64,000 bases of DNA from contig JAGYVD010000001.1 of assembly GCA_021209875.1 (NCBI GenBank), forward strand, positions 4,588,001 to 4,652,000, read 5' to 3'. A model generated the notes under the pieces. That model ran no database searches and was not told the origin of the DNA. It saw nothing but the letters and a program-made list of their open reading frames with translations. The translations under genes were made by a program, and so were the position numbers. The stretch comes from Rosellinia necatrix (Eukaryota; Ascomycota; Sordariomycetes; Xylariales; Xylariaceae). Positions within the stretch are counted from its first letter, which is position 1, and each line of letters begins with the position of its first letter. Below, piece by piece: positions 10,331 through 22,945 of this stretch.

Positions 10331-12329
10331 GAAGTGGTGCTTATATGCATCTTGTGGCTTTGATAACAGCATTCTTCGCGGGTATCTCTTATGGGGCGTT
10401 CTAGAGGGGGAGCAAGCATCAAATTACATAAACGAAATTCTTATTCTATGCCAGGTTTACAGGCAACAACATTGGACGCCCAAAGGCCGGGACTGGGTTC
10501 ACCGTGAGTTAACACAGGATAGGAGAAATAGGGAGAAGAATGGCGACCGTGGTCGTGGCGTGTCTTCCCATCAAGTTCTGATACAAAGGAAAAGGGAAAT
10601 AAGCCCGTACTGATTATTTCTGTCGATTGATTGGTATAAAATGTATGACCATTAGCCGATCTCTCACCTTACGACATCGCGGTCCTCAACAGGAGACGGT
10701 ATGGAACCCCGCAACCCTGCCGTTCCGTACCCTAATGGCCTCCCCGGCACTCCATATTCACGAATTTGGACACATTGTTCAAACTGTAGGTCACCTAGAT
10801 GGTCTGGAGACGTCGGTGTGCTGCCAGCAGGTTTAATCGGCTGTGTGGATTCTGTAGCATATTCAAATCTAGGAATGCCTAGGGAGGTTGTGGTATTCTT
10901 ATGTTGTTTTGGGTGAGCACATGCCCATCGCCTTCGCCCTATCCCCTCTTCAGTGGTATTATCTACACACGGCTCCTGGATGACAGGGCAATAAATAATC
11001 TTCCCGGTTCCATCATTCGACTCATGGAAATTATTGTTGCGGTGACTGAAACCCACTCCATCCAGATAACTGTTGTTGATGGTGGCAAGATTAACGGCCA
11101 ACAAGTCAATCGTTCGAACCTAAACATATACTAACCCTTTACTTCTTCCAGGTGCGAGCTAGCGGAGCGATAACTGAATATCAATGAGAATTCTACACCA
11201 CCAGGCTTTGAAGCAACAGCCTAGGCAATTGCTAGCCATTCCTTCATAACTAACACTTAGTATGGCGGGATGTATTGCTCTCCCACACATAGTCTTTACT
11301 TACAAATTCGCTGGATTTTTTTTAGTCTCGTGTTTTTTTTTTAGTACATTATGAGTGAGTGCACATGCATAACAACTCCGGCTCTTTCGGCTGAGCCCCC
11401 AGACAGCCAGGGTGGGACATTGTCTAAAACTGGCCCGCTTTTCATCTGCGGTGACCGACGAGGCGGATAACTATCTTTTCATGCTTGTCACTGTTCACTA
11501 CCTAAGTAGGTACTTAGGTGGTTTAGTATATACTCTGTACACTAACCGTGTACCTACCTGGCATTTAGTTATGTGTAGGTAGGTAGTTAAATCATACTGT
11601 TTGTTCGTCTTGAAGATGGCATCTATCTGCTTGCATTACATACTTGTACTACATTATATACTTGTGCATACTACCAGGTAGATAGGTAGGTACTAGTGTA
11701 CATGCACTACAAGTAGGCAGTCTCAATTATAAGCTAGCCCGCCGGCATCTCAGAGAATCTCGCCCCGATTGGACCCCAAGGGAGCCTCTGTCCCCAGACT
11801 TATCTTATTTCTACCGTTTTTCCTGTGGTCTAGTTCCCTTGGTTCCCCTTGGCCGACCCCAGGGCCTTTCCTTACCGGGATCCCCGTATGCACAGTCTGC
11901 AGCCTCTACCCATTCCCCGTGCAGACCCCGTCCCAGCCGCGGGTGATCATTGGAGCATCGTGTTCGTTATGCTTGTCTCTGATCTCCGGTGACCGCCATT
12001 AGTTATACGCTGTACGGCGCTGTACACTACACACTACACTACACGACTCCGTGATCCTGGTGATGGCATTTGGATACTCTTGTTTGTGTTTTTTGCTACT
12101 TCGGAAACGGCACAGCGTGGTCGCGCCCAAGACGCTACGCTGTATTGCGTTCCCGTTCCCCGACCTTGGTCGTTCCTATTCGTTCACTAATAGTAATAAC
12201 TAATAGTGCACATAACTACACTACGTACTTACTTACATAACTATACTACAGCTACATACACACACCTACATAGCGCTACACAACGCTACATAACACTACA
12301 TACATACATACATACATACATAACAAACA
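10331..12329. other. 2-kb intergenic region before the TPT-family transporter gene
   Basis: No gene supported. Scattered TAGG-type units (11500-11530, 11575-11590, 11675-11695) and T-runs (11318-11342) are present. From about 12200 there is a CATA/CTACA-rich leader ending in an (ACAT)n run at 12296-12322 directly before the next start codon, which looks like a 5' untranslated region. Confidence 0.5.
12296..12322. repeat. (ACAT)n microsatellite in the presumed leader of the TPT-family gene
   Basis: About six tandem CATA units end a few bases before the ATG at 12330. Confidence 0.8.
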
Positions 12330-14334
12330 ATGTCGCCCCCTTTGTCTGGTCAGACCCATCAACAGATCCATCAACAGACCCATCGGCAACAATCTTCACA
12401 GCAGCCCTACCATCAATCGGCTCGCTCCCTGTCCCACCGCCCCGTCCCCGACTCCTTGTCCGTGAGCGGTGTCCTTGTTCCTCCCTCGCCGAGCAGCGAT
12501 CCCTCCAACCCTCCGTCTGCATCTTCCGCCACTACCAGCTTCCAGATCGACTGGCCTTCCGATGGTGGTCGTTCGCCTTCCTCGTCCGCCCATCGCCGAC
12601 CTGAAGATATCGAGATGGACGCGATAACCCCCGCCAGCCACCGGCGCCGCCGCAGTACCTTGAGTGCCAGCCTGAACGCGTCCCTGCCATCCGGTTCCCG
12701 GACCGGGAGGCCACGTGCCGCAAGCATAAAAGCCCCAGGCGACACGGAGCCCAAGATATCGGAGGAGAATGGCCTGGCGCCCCATGGCTTGGGGCCCAAT
12801 GGTCGGGCTGATGGCGAAGACAACGACGCTCTGTCGGATGAGGATCTACACGACGACGAGGAGACCGGGCTGACCCTGCAAGATAAGCGTCGGAAACGTG
12901 ACAAGAGACGACGCAATACGCGGTTAGATCAGAGGATTGCACGGGATAACCTCACGGACGAGGAACGCAAGGAGGCGGATCGGAACGTCATCCGAAAATT
13001 GGCCATCAATGCTGTCCTGATCGGGCTCTGGTACATATTTTCATTGTCGATTTCACTGGTAAGTTTGGCCGAGCGCTGGGTATTCAGTTCAAGCTGTGCT
13101 GACATACGGGCCGTTTAGTATAACAAATGGATGTTCGATTCCGGCCAGCTCAACTTCCCTTTCCCTCTCTTCACGACATCAATGCACATGCTAGTGCAAT
13201 TTTCCCTTGCCAGTTTAGTGCTATACTTTATACCATCTCTACGACCCAGCAACACATCGCGCGGCTCCGACCTGGGTCGATCAAGGCACGAATCCGAGCC
13301 AGACCGACCAGTTATGACCAAAATTTTCTATCTTACGAGGATAGGCCCATGTGGAACAGCCACGGGCCTTGACATTGGACTGGGCAACACATCCTTAAAA
13401 TTCATTACCCTTACCTTCTATAGTAAGTCTCAATGGCGGCTCTACAGGTAGGGGCAAGAGAGCTAACCTCAATACAGCCATGTGTAAATCATCCGCCCTC
13501 GCCTTTGTACTGCTATTCGCCTTTCTCTTCCGCTTAGAAACGCCAACATGGCGGCTGGTCGCGATTATTGCGACCATGACTGCCGGCGTCATTATGATGG
13601 TCGCAGGCGAGGTCCAGTTCCATCTCGGCGGGTTCTTTCTCATACTATCCTCCGCGTTTTTCTCCGGATTCCGCTGGGGTCTGACCCAAATCCTATTACT
13701 AAGGCACCCCGCCACATCGAACCCATTCTCTAGCATTTTCTTTCTCACGCCAATCATGTTCGCAACATTATTGCTTATTGCCGTTCCCGTCGAGGGCTTT
13801 CCGAGTTTCTGGGACGCCTTCATGAAGCTAACTGAGGAATGGGGTATTTTGAAGGCCCCGTTGCTCCTTCTATTCCCCGGGACGATAGCCTTCCTTATGA
13901 CCGCCAGTGAATTCGCTCTGCTGCAGCGAAGCAGTGTCGTCACTCTCTCGATTGCCGGCATTTTTAAGGAGGTCGTCACGATCATAGTGGCAGCATCCGT
14001 ATTCGATGATAAACTCACGCCTATCAACATTTCTGGTCTACTGGTGACACTTGTCGCTATTATTTCTTACAATTATATCAAGCTTAGTAAAATGCGAAGA
14101 GAAGCCCAGGTGGACGCCCATACCAAGGGATACCAACAGGAGCATTCAGACTCATCCACTGAGCGAGAGAGCGAGTCGGATGAGGAGGACGCTGGACTCC
14201 TAACGCACGGGGAGGATAGTGACACCGAGGGGAACCACATCACGATTGACGGCGATTTAATACCCAAACCCAGGACACCTAAGCCACAGGAGGACGGCAG
14301 ACAAATTCGGATAGATCGCCAGCGCAAGGATTAA
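12330..14334 (+). CDS. Triose-phosphate transporter (TPT) family membrane protein, SLC35C2/YMD8-like
   Basis: Probable nucleotide-sugar or related transporter of the drug/metabolite superfamily in a Golgi or endosomal membrane (family knowledge; substrate unknown). Three exons: 12330-13058, 13119-13422 and 13478-14334, 629 aa. The introns are 60 and 55 nt and keep the frame across KLAINAVLIGLWYIFSLSISL|YNKWMFDSG and LTFYT|MCKSSALAF. The first about 220 residues are a hydrophilic, low-complexity cytosolic tail rich in Gln, Ser and Arg. The membrane part starts near residue 224 and shows the TPT signatures YNKWMF, the LDIGLGNTSLKFITLTFYTM block, and about nine hydrophobic segments. An acidic/Ser-rich tail of about 90 aa follows (SESDEEDAGLL). 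The fungal proteins of this type commonly have such long tails. Confidence is high for the family, low for the substrate. Confidence 0.9.
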
Positions 14335-17024
14335 GATCTGTCATTTAAAATTCCTCTTCATCACATGTGTTATACAAGAATACTGTCACAGGATATATGG
14401 CGTATATATGGACGACTGCGGACTAGGAATGGCCAACATTGACTTTGACCTGATAAGAACTAAGGAGCATTAAAGGAGCGGAGTCTGGATAAAAGCTTCT
14501 CATCTGCTAGAAACATCAAGCATCAAAGTGACTGCCATGAAGCCTCGGCCTTTCCGGAAAGGAACGACCGGGAGAGTTGGGAAATGCAATCAGACGAACG
14601 GGGAAAAGAATTAACATAGCATCAGTGGCGGACTCCAGATGAATGAGCATAGACAAGCGAGCGAATAAGGGATACCCGCTATATAGAATTGTTGTGTAAT
14701 TGCATTAGAACTTGATTTAACATCCGATCTACGTACGCAGCGTGCCTCAACAGTGTGTCTACAGGTAGCAGAAGTAGGTCGACGGTCATTTGGAATGGAC
14801 GTCACCGCGGGTGATCATGCGTCAAAAAGGGGTTCTTTAAATCGTTGCATGTGCGAGGATGGCTCGACGTAATAGCATCGTTGATGGTACGATGATTTAT
14901 AAGTACGGAGAAAGGAGCAAGAGGTTATTCTATTTTATTTTTATTTTTATTTTTATTGTGTTAATTCATTAGTTTTGCCTGCTCTGTGCGTTGCCAGACG
15001 CAAAGACGCTCTTCAAGGCCGGCGAGTGGTACCAGATAGCTTCAGCCGTGGTCATACTGTCGACACCACAAGAGCTTCCAGTGGCAATGCAATGCAGGTG
15101 GTGCATATCAAACAAACTGCGAATCTCCTATCCGGTAGTAATTCTGTCATCCCTTCAACTATGCCATCAAATGGAGGCAGGTATTCACGGCATTGTGTCA
15201 ACTTCTAACCATATTTGTTCGGGTTCTTCTATATTTTGGAGGGGGCGACTATGACGCGTTGACAGCTGACTTTTCTGAAAGGCGAATAGTTTATGAACTA
15301 GATTGTAACACGGGACATAATGGCGTGGTAACGAAAAAGACGAATTGCTATACTGACTAATACCGACTTAGAAGATACATTGGCTTCCCAGTTTCCCATC
15401 GCCTCCACCCTTGTAGCCATTATAACAAGCTGCTTAAATAGTCCCCTGGCACCACTGATGACCCAAAACTTGATTTATGGTTGTTTGAGCTGTCAGGTTT
15501 ATATATGTCGTTCCAGATATCATGTTCTGTGCCCCAGGACGGAGTTCCGCTCCTCACTCTGTGAATCTCAGCCCAGGGTCGTGATCTACTGCCTACTCAG
15601 CTACTCTCGACATTAACTTCAGAACACGGGGCCAATTTCCGTTGTTGATATGCTCGAGGGGTCCTTCGGGCGCTAGCCTCAAATAATGAAAAATGTTGAG
15701 TTAGCACCGATTGTTCTGGCGTTATAGTACGCTTTATGAGCTCGATATGCATTCGAAGCTCACGCGAGCCTATAAACGTAGCTGTAAACCGTGGAGATAG
15801 ATTGTAGGACGGCTTAGGCACGCGTGTGATGATGAATTATTTATGCACGGAATGGACCTTGACGAGATCGTTAGTGGGAGTGATAAACTGAAAAGGAGAT
15901 CATGGGGTTCGGGATGCTACTCGGCTTTGAAGATGCTAAGGTTATGTATGGTCCTCGCGATGGCGTTGGAGCACCTTGGCCTTGACGTAAAACGCAACCA
16001 AACTCACCCACTATGATGGTGAATACCACTCTGATGCCTGTGCGATGAGCAACATCGCTGAAAGGTATTAAGTGAGCAAGACGATGAAGAGACGTGGGGA
16101 GGGGGGGGGGCAACAGGATGCAAACGGCGGCTGAGAGGGAGAGACGGTCAGGCTGTTTTGCCATTTATATTGATGCTGGTTAAAACTCTGCTAAACTATT
16201 CAACATTTCTACCTCGAAATATTATAGCCTAAACTCATTTGTCAGATCTAGCGTTCTTGGTTCGAAGTCATTATGATTGGTTGGTTGGTATTTAACGTAT
16301 GTGAGGTCCCTTGTTAGGGCAAACCACATCTGGCTAGGACGGTGAAAGAAATATCACGGGCAACCATAGTGAGCCAGAAACCTAGGCAATATAGCAAAGT
16401 GGCAAGTGGGTGATTCTGTTACTATAAATCAATAAGGCTACGCAAGATTGCATCCCTACCTAATGCTGTATTAAACCGTGTTAGCTTTATTTACTTACCT
16501 ACATACCCTACATGAGACCGACTTCCTGGGAAGTCGCCAAGTAAAAACTTTGTTATTCTTAAGCAACGAAAACGTTTAATTCTACACTCATTACAATTGA
16601 GAGCAATGCAAATGAGCTTGGGCACTACCTACTTATATATGTAAAAGCAGGGGCTAGCTCAGGCTCGACTTAAGCTAGACTCAGGCGGAAAGCGGCGTGG
16701 CTCAGCTGTGCACCTTGACCTAGATAGATGACGGTAAACCTAGGTACCTATGGGGCTCGTGTAGCGATGGTTTCATAAGTTTAGATTTCCGGCCTATTAG
16801 GGCAGGTCTCCTAATCCCCTGACTCTTTACAGCGTGAATCTACACATGGCTTTGTACTGGTATATCCTCCTATCGTATCGTAGCCTATTCCCAAGCCCAT
16901 CGTAATTATATTAGGGCTGCGATACACCCGTGCCATTCTAGTGCCTGGGTGCCATTGTGCTTCGTATAGTTATGCGGCCTTTGATATGTGGCCTCGCCGT
17001 CAGCATCGTTATTGACAACTTAGT
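14335..17024. other. 2.7-kb gene-poor stretch
   Basis: Only short open frames without family resemblance. It contains a (TTTTA)n tract at 14931-14956, a G-run at 16096-16110 and weak TAGG-type units near 16738. The last part (to 17024) is the 3' flank of the minus-strand RBM42-like gene. Confidence 0.5.
14931..14956. repeat. (TTTTA)n pentanucleotide tract
   Basis: About five consecutive TTTTA units, directly readable; no coding sequence nearby. Confidence 0.85.
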
Positions 17025-18179
17025 TCATCCGAGTAACCTCAACCCTTCTTTCGTCTTCGCTCCGGGTTTCGTGATGCCGCCGCCAGTGGGCCCCAGACGC
17101 GGCTCGAAATTATCCTCGCGTCCGCCAGCACTGCTCCCGTTACCGCTGCGATTCTTGTTGTTCTTGTTTTTGTTCTTATTCCACTTGCCACCGTGGTGTT
17201 TATCCTTGACGACCTGTGGTTTGATCTCCGTGGTACTCTTGCGGACGACAACAGGATGGCTCTGGATGTACTTGCCGTTCATTTCCTTGGCCGCGGCAAA
17301 GAACTCGTCGGGGTCACTGAAGGACACAAATCCGAAGCCTTTTGACTTGCTCGTCACCTTGTCGCGGATGACGCGTGCTTTCTGTAGCGACTTCCACCGC
17401 GAGAACGCCTTCAGCAGGCTTTCGTCTGTCGTCTCACCTGCCAGATTACCGACGAAGAGGCGTAAGTGCGACGGATCCCACTCTAGGAGTGTATCATCGG
17501 TCCACTTCTGACCGCCGCCCGCCCGCACAACCGTCTTCTTCTTATCGCCCGCCGCGGCCGCGGCATTTGCCGCCTCAGAAGCACGATTGGCCGCTTCCAC
17601 CGATGCGTAGGCAGACGCGCCGTTCGCCGCTTGCCCAGGCCGACCGGGAGGGCCGCCGACAGCGGCGCCGCTGCCGGCGTCCTTCGGATCTCTTACGTAT
17701 GCACTCTGCCACTGCGCGATCTGCGCCGCCATATCCTGGTCGTAGTCATCGGCTCTTGCCTGGCCGGGGACCGGAAACGGATTCCGTATCTGGGGTGCTG
17801 CGGCGTAGGACGAAGGGGCGGCGGCGGCGGCGGCGGCGGCGGCGGGCGTGGCCTGTTGCGCGCCGTAATAGTTCTGCTGCTGGTACGCGCCTTGCTGGGG
17901 ATACGAGTACGCGTTTTGTTGCGGGTAGGATGGGCCACCGCTCATCGGGGCGCCGCCCTGGGCGCCGTACGGCTGGTAGTTGGAGGGCGGCGGGGCGCCG
18001 GCCCCGTAGTGAGGCGGCGCGTGGGCGTGTGTGCCTGTGCCTGCATAGCTCGGCGCACTGGAGGCCGCGTAGGATGTGGGCGGGGCGGAGGGTCGAAATG
18101 CTGGCTTGAAGCCGGACACCTTCGATGGGGGAGGGCGCGGCGGAAGGGAGGACGAGCCTGGAGGGACCGGATAGGACAT
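17025..18179 (-). CDS. RBM42-like RNA-binding protein (single RRM)
   Basis: Probable nuclear RNA-binding or splicing-associated protein. Single exon, 384 aa, start MSYPVPPGSS at 18179. The first 230 residues are disordered and rich in Pro, Ala, Tyr and Gln, with a poly-Ala tract (from a GGC/GCC repeat at 17818-17844) and Tyr-Pro-Gln-Gln repeats. The RRM spans about residues 239-314 and is preceded by TLLEWDPSHLRLFVGNL, the linker typical of RBM42 (W/EWDP...RLFVGDL). RNP1 is KGFGFVSF (280-287). The tail is Lys/Asn/Gly-rich with KNKNKNNKNR, likely RNA-binding or nuclear-localising, and ends near TKEGLRLLG. Open frames on the opposite strand here (up to 244 codons) are GC-driven shadows. Confidence 0.88.
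   Translation of the reverse strand: MSYPVPPGSSSLPPRPPPSKVSGFKPAFRPSAPPTSYAASSAPSYAGTGTHAHAPPHYGAGAPPPSNYQPYGAQGGAPMSGGPSYPQQNAYSYPQQGAYQQQNYYGAQQATPAAAAAAAAAPSSYAAAPQIRNPFPVPGQARADDYDQDMAAQIAQWQSAYVRDPKDAGSGAAVGGPPGRPGQAANGASAYASVEAANRASEAANAAAAAGDKKKTVVRAGGGQKWTDDTLLEWDPSHLRLFVGNLAGETTDESLLKAFSRWKSLQKARVIRDKVTSKSKGFGFVSFSDPDEFFAAAKEMNGKYIQSHPVVVRKSTTEIKPQVVKDKHHGGKWNKNKNKNNKNRSGNGSSAGGREDNFEPRLGPTGGGITKPGAKTKEGLRLLG
17818..17844. repeat. (GGC)n trinucleotide tract coding poly-Ala in the RBM42-like gene
   Basis: Nine consecutive GGC/GCG-type triplets on the plus strand; read as Ala codons on the minus strand. Confidence 0.85.
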
Positions 18180-20929
18180 GATGAACTTTGCTGTGCGCCC
18201 GACACGATTGTGTTTTGTTTCTGGGCTACACGTACCTCTGAATTGGAATATGGAAAACCTCCACTCTTGCTATTATTCGGACGTATGCGATTGTACTGAG
18301 GGGTGTGGCGGCGGTATGTTGTGATCAGGAAATTGGGAGACTGTGAGATCTTGGCTATGGTGTTGATGGTTAGCTACCTCTTGTTGGCATGATGACGAAA
18401 AAGGCTGAAGCTGGACAGGGCTTATCAGATAAGGTTGGGATTGGTGCCTGAGGTATGTAGGTTCTTAGGTACCTATGCAGGTGCCTAGGTGCTTGATTAG
18501 ATAATAAGAACTTGTCATGTAGGTACATAGATACCTCCATACAATCAATTATGAGAGCCACATTTGGCACAGTTGTGGCTTGTTATTTGGGGGTTTCGTG
18601 GGGTGTACTAGGTGGGGTGTAGATAGGTGCTGACATCAACCCCCACTCTGGGCTCACGAGGTTATTGGAGGGATATTCCTTCTCCAGCAGACATGCTCTA
18701 AGTATCTCTTATGCCTTTCACGAGGGACCTTCTGGGTTTCAAGGGACACTATGCGAAAAGTTAGTATTAGCCTGGAACAAACTTGACGCATATCGGCGAT
18801 TTGGAGGATAGGTAGAAATTGCCGCAATCAGAAAGGCGGGCTAGATTTTGGTGACATTCTGCGCCTGGCTTGCATCCTATAGGCCCAACATACAAAGCCA
18901 CTTCCTTGAAGGAGGTTCTCTAAAGGCCCGTGACTCCGCCGAAAGGGCCGACATGTAACTAATGCCCAACAAAATATAGCGGTAGTCGAGAGTACCTACA
19001 TAGTATGCTTAGAAGAGCATGTACACATATCTTGTTTGAAAGCCGGATAAATACTTAGTTGTATTGGCGGTCTGTATTTCCGTTGATAAATAGTATACTG
19101 TAAGAAGGGGAGATGGATGAAACTAAGTAGGTGTGCAAGTTACCCTGACTACCTACCTAACCAAGAGTAGATTAATGAAAGTCCAGATCATATATCACAT
19201 TTTTAGGGACTCAGGTGCCTTGGTTTGATATCTGTCGACGACCTGACCGACATATCTGTATACATGTGGAAGTGCCTGTATCAGGTTAGGCACTTACCTA
19301 CTTTGCTGGTATTATCGCCCTACTTCTTAGCGCCACTCAGCTGTGCGACATTTTTAGGGTTCTTGGTTTGCCTATACTTATCCGCCCGTCCCGAAGCTCT
19401 ACGTTTCTGTACCTTAGCTCTGGCGATGGTACATCTAACATACACACGAGCACTATTTACTACGTATACATAGGCTGCGGTCTTGCTAACAGTTACGAAA
19501 TGACAGATGCTTACACGCTCAATTGTATCTTTAACATCTCAATCTAGTTCAAGTCTGGTGATGCGTGATAATTTCGCACGCAGGGCTCGTATATCCATCA
19601 TATCTATTTGAGTACATACCTGTTCGGAGTAACAGATTTGGGCAAGCCTTGCCCAATCAAAGCAGCCAACCACGGTACATTTATAATCATACTCGATTGG
19701 GTACATGTAGTAGCAAGGTACTGGAGGAGCAGATGGCCTCGTATATACGTATATACGTATATACGTACATACTACGTCTCTCTCCATCTTTTAACTCAGC
19801 AAATCGGGTGACATTTATGTAGGTCAATCAATACATCGATTTCGGGATTTACGAAACCGAACTGACACGGGGAGGAGCTGAACTACATGAGCCTGAGTAT
19901 CGTCTCAATTCTTTTTTTCAAGCCGTTCGCCGCAGGCTTCCGACCAAAAACTGCCCCACGTAGACGCCATCGGTAAGATTGCTCTATCAGCATTACTTAA
20001 TTACATCATTCATAAGCCTATCCCAAACAAGGCCATCTTGGTGGTAACCTGGGTAGGCACTTACCTCTCAGACCACAGACCGCATTACTCAGTGCGCAGT
20101 TGCAGGGCTGTGATAGGCTCCCCTGTTTAATGCAGCCAGAGACTGAGATATGGCTCACGCTAGCCTAGCATATGTAGATGTTTGCATAGATCAACCACGG
20201 AACTATGGGACGTCGGGTTGTGGATTCAAGTCACTCCCACGGCTGCACTACTGTATGATGGGCTTGTTCATGCGAACCTACATCGGTACGCACGGAGGTC
20301 TGCAGGTGGCCCGTTGCTGTAACAGGACGCGTTAGAGAGATACGTCAAATCTACCTAGTCAATTCATGTCTTCTCGCATGGCCCACCGCTAGTGCTGGAT
20401 GTGGTCTAGCGCCTCCTCGCTCGATTGTGGATCTGAGTAAGCTTGGGTACTGTATCGGGGTGCTAGGTGCGTTTATACTGGCACCTACCATGCCTTGGAC
20501 AGTAACTAGCCCCCGCCATCGTCCTGGCATGCATACTACGTACAGGTATCTCCTGCTCCCTCTACGGAGGGCAAACGATGACATGGGAAGCGACGGCGGG
20601 TTATACTCCTTAGTTCGCTGCTTACCGAGTTCACTCCCTGCAGATAGGTTTTGTCCCTACAAATAAATCTCGGCCTATCCCTGCGATCAGCGTTACATAG
20701 GTACCTCGTTTCCGTTCTGCCATTTGCTGTTCCCAATTTTTTTACCCCTCCATCATAGAAAAGCATCCTCTGCCCCCCATCGCCATCATCTTCTCTCATC
20801 TTCCTCTCCATATTTTTTTCCCTCAAAAGCTAACCTCAAGCCACCCAGTCTCCGACAGCTATTGGTTCTCGTAACTTGTCATCTTTCTTTACCCATTGAG
20901 CAAGCTAGTCGTCAGCATAAATCGCAACC
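18180..20929. other. 2.75-kb intergenic region, divergent between the RBM42-like gene and GND1
   Basis: No gene supported. Holds TAGG-type units (18450-18530), a TATACG/TATATACG tandem at 19741-19772, and, from about 20690, a strongly CT-rich tract that runs up to the GND1 start and is the likely core promoter and leader of that gene. Confidence 0.5.
19741..19772. repeat. Short TATATACG tandem repeat
   Basis: Three near-perfect copies of an 11-bp unit GTATATACGTA, itself palindromic, readable directly. Confidence 0.75.
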
Positions 20930-22945
20930 ATGTCTGGTGCAGTGTAAGTTTAATTGTGTTCATTGTCTACCCCTCATCGTTAGATGTCCAATTCGCCCCG
21001 AACGATGTGGTCAGAAGCAAAGCCAGCGAAGTACGGCAGCGGTGTCGGCGGCGGTGATGGCGATGGTGATTGCTAGGAAGAACATCGAACTCCGCAGCAT
21101 GACCCAGCCGCCCATCCCGAGCTCTCTTAAACGTCCCCCTCCTCCATGATGTGTCACTGAAACAGCATGGGTCCTCTAGGGCTCGTCTGGCCAACATCAC
21201 CAGCTCCTTTAGCGGTGCAAGGCGAGCTTTTTCCTCTCGTTGCGCTTCGCCGCCCTCAAATCCGTTGTGGATGCCATGCTAATTCTTCCAAAGTGCTGAT
21301 CTTGGTCTTATCGGCCTAGCCGTCATGTATGTTGCCGCCCCCCTCTCCTAGGCCCCTCGCTGCTTTCCCCAATCTAACGCGTTGAGTTTTGTACCAGGGG
21401 TCAGAACTTGATTCTGAACATGGCCGACCACGGCTTCACGATCTGCGCCTTTAACCGAACCGTTTCCAAGGTCGACCGCTTCCTAGAGAACGAGGCCAAG
21501 GGCAAGTCCATTGTCGGTGCTCACTCCACAGAGGAATTTGTTTCCAAGCTCAAGAAGCCTCGTCGTGTTATGCTGCTCGTCCAAGCTGGCAAGGCCGTCG
21601 ATGACTGGATTGAGACTCTCCTTCCCCTCCTAGAGAAGGGTGACATTATCATCGATGGCGGCAATTCCCATTACCCCGATTCCAACCGCCGGACCAAGTA
21701 CCTAACCGAGAAGGGCATCCGCTTCGTCGGTTCCGGTGTTTCCGGTGGTGAGGAGGGTGCCCGGTATGGCCCTTCCATCATGCCCGGCGGTAATGAGGAG
21801 GCCTGGGCACACATTAAGGACATCTTCCAGAGCATTTCAGCTAAGAGTTCCGGCGAGGCCTGCTGCGAGTGGGTTGGTGACGAGGGCGCCGGCCACTACG
21901 TTAAGATGGTTCACAACGGTATCGAATATGGCGACATGCAGCTTATCTGCGAGGTAAGAGATAATGGTGATAGCCTAGATTCTGTGCGATGGAACTAACC
22001 CGATAACCTTAGGCTTATGATATCATGAAGCGTGGTCTTGGAATGACGAACAAGGAGATTGGTGATATCCTGGCTAAGTGGAACAAGGGTGTACTAGACT
22101 CCTTCCTTATTGAAATCACCCGTGACATCATGTACTACAACGACGAGGATGGCACCGCTCTGGTTGAGAAGATCCTGGACAAGGCTGGTCAGAAGGGCAC
22201 TGGAAAGTGGACTGCTGTAAATGCTTTCGACCTCGGAATGCCCGTCACTCTGATCGCCGAGGCCGTGTTTGCCCGCTGCCTGTCGTCGATCAAGGATGAG
22301 CGTACAGAGGCCTCCGGGAAGCTAAAGTTCGTCGGCACGACTCAGACTTTCGACGGTAACAAGGAGCAATTCCTCGACAACCTTGAGCAAGCCCTATATG
22401 CTTCCAAGATCGTTTCTTACGCACAGGGTTTCATGCTTATGCAAGAGGTAGGAAGTCCCTTAGCCTGTTGGTCTTAACGCAAGTGGCTAACGAGAAATGC
22501 GTAGGCCGCTAAGGAGTACGGGTGGAAGCTCAACAAGCCGTCAATCGCGTTGATGTGGAGAGGTGGTTGCATCATTCGTTCAGTCTTCCTGAAGGATATC
22601 ACATCGGCCTACCGAAACAACCCAGATCTAAAGAACCTGTTGTTCGATGACTTCTTCAACGAGGCTATCCACAAGGCGCAGCCCGGCTGGAGAGACGTTG
22701 TCTCTAAGGCTGTTCTGCTGGGGATTCCTACTCCCGCTTTCGCCACCGCACTGTCATGGTTCGATGGCTACCGCACCAAGGACCTGCCCGCGAACCTACT
22801 CCAGGCGCAGCGTGACTACTTTGGTGCTCACACTTTTAGAATCAAGCCCGAGCATGCCAGCGAGAAGTACCAGGAAGGTAAGGATATCCACGTGAACTGG
22901 ACCGGTCGGGGAGGCAACGTCTCTGCCTCGACATACCAGGCATAA
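20930..22945 (+). CDS. GND1: 6-phosphogluconate dehydrogenase, decarboxylating
   Basis: Oxidative pentose-phosphate pathway enzyme: 6-phosphogluconate plus NADP+ gives ribulose 5-phosphate, CO2 and NADPH, in the cytosol. Five exons: 20930-20943, 21294-21326, 21398-21953, 22013-22447 and 22505-22945, 492 aa, the usual length. The first exon encodes only MSGA plus two bases and is followed by a 350-nt intron, unusually long for this window. The NADP-binding start ADLGLIGLAVMGQNLILNMA is assembled across exons 2-3. Signatures: IIDGGNSHYPD; GSGVSGGEEGARYGPSIMPG; GDEGAGHYVKMVHNGIEYGD with the catalytic Lys; and in exon 5 IALMWRGGCIIRS and YFGAHTF. It ends STYQA. The junctions fit the conserved protein so well that I am confident of all five exons. 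A CT-rich tract precedes the start. Confidence 0.96.

Noticed and set aside
12286..12942. Several minus-strand frames opposite exon 1 of the TPT-family gene
   Set aside because: Shadows of a low-complexity coding region; the plus frame continues through two good introns into conserved helices.
17375..18299. Plus-strand frames of 244 and 222 codons opposite the RBM42-like gene
   Set aside because: Arg-rich or Gly/Arg-rich sequence opposite a real RRM gene; no domain.
20724..21149. Frame of 141 codons at the GND1 start
   Set aside because: Covers the CT-rich leader, the 14-nt first exon and the first intron of GND1; explained by that gene.
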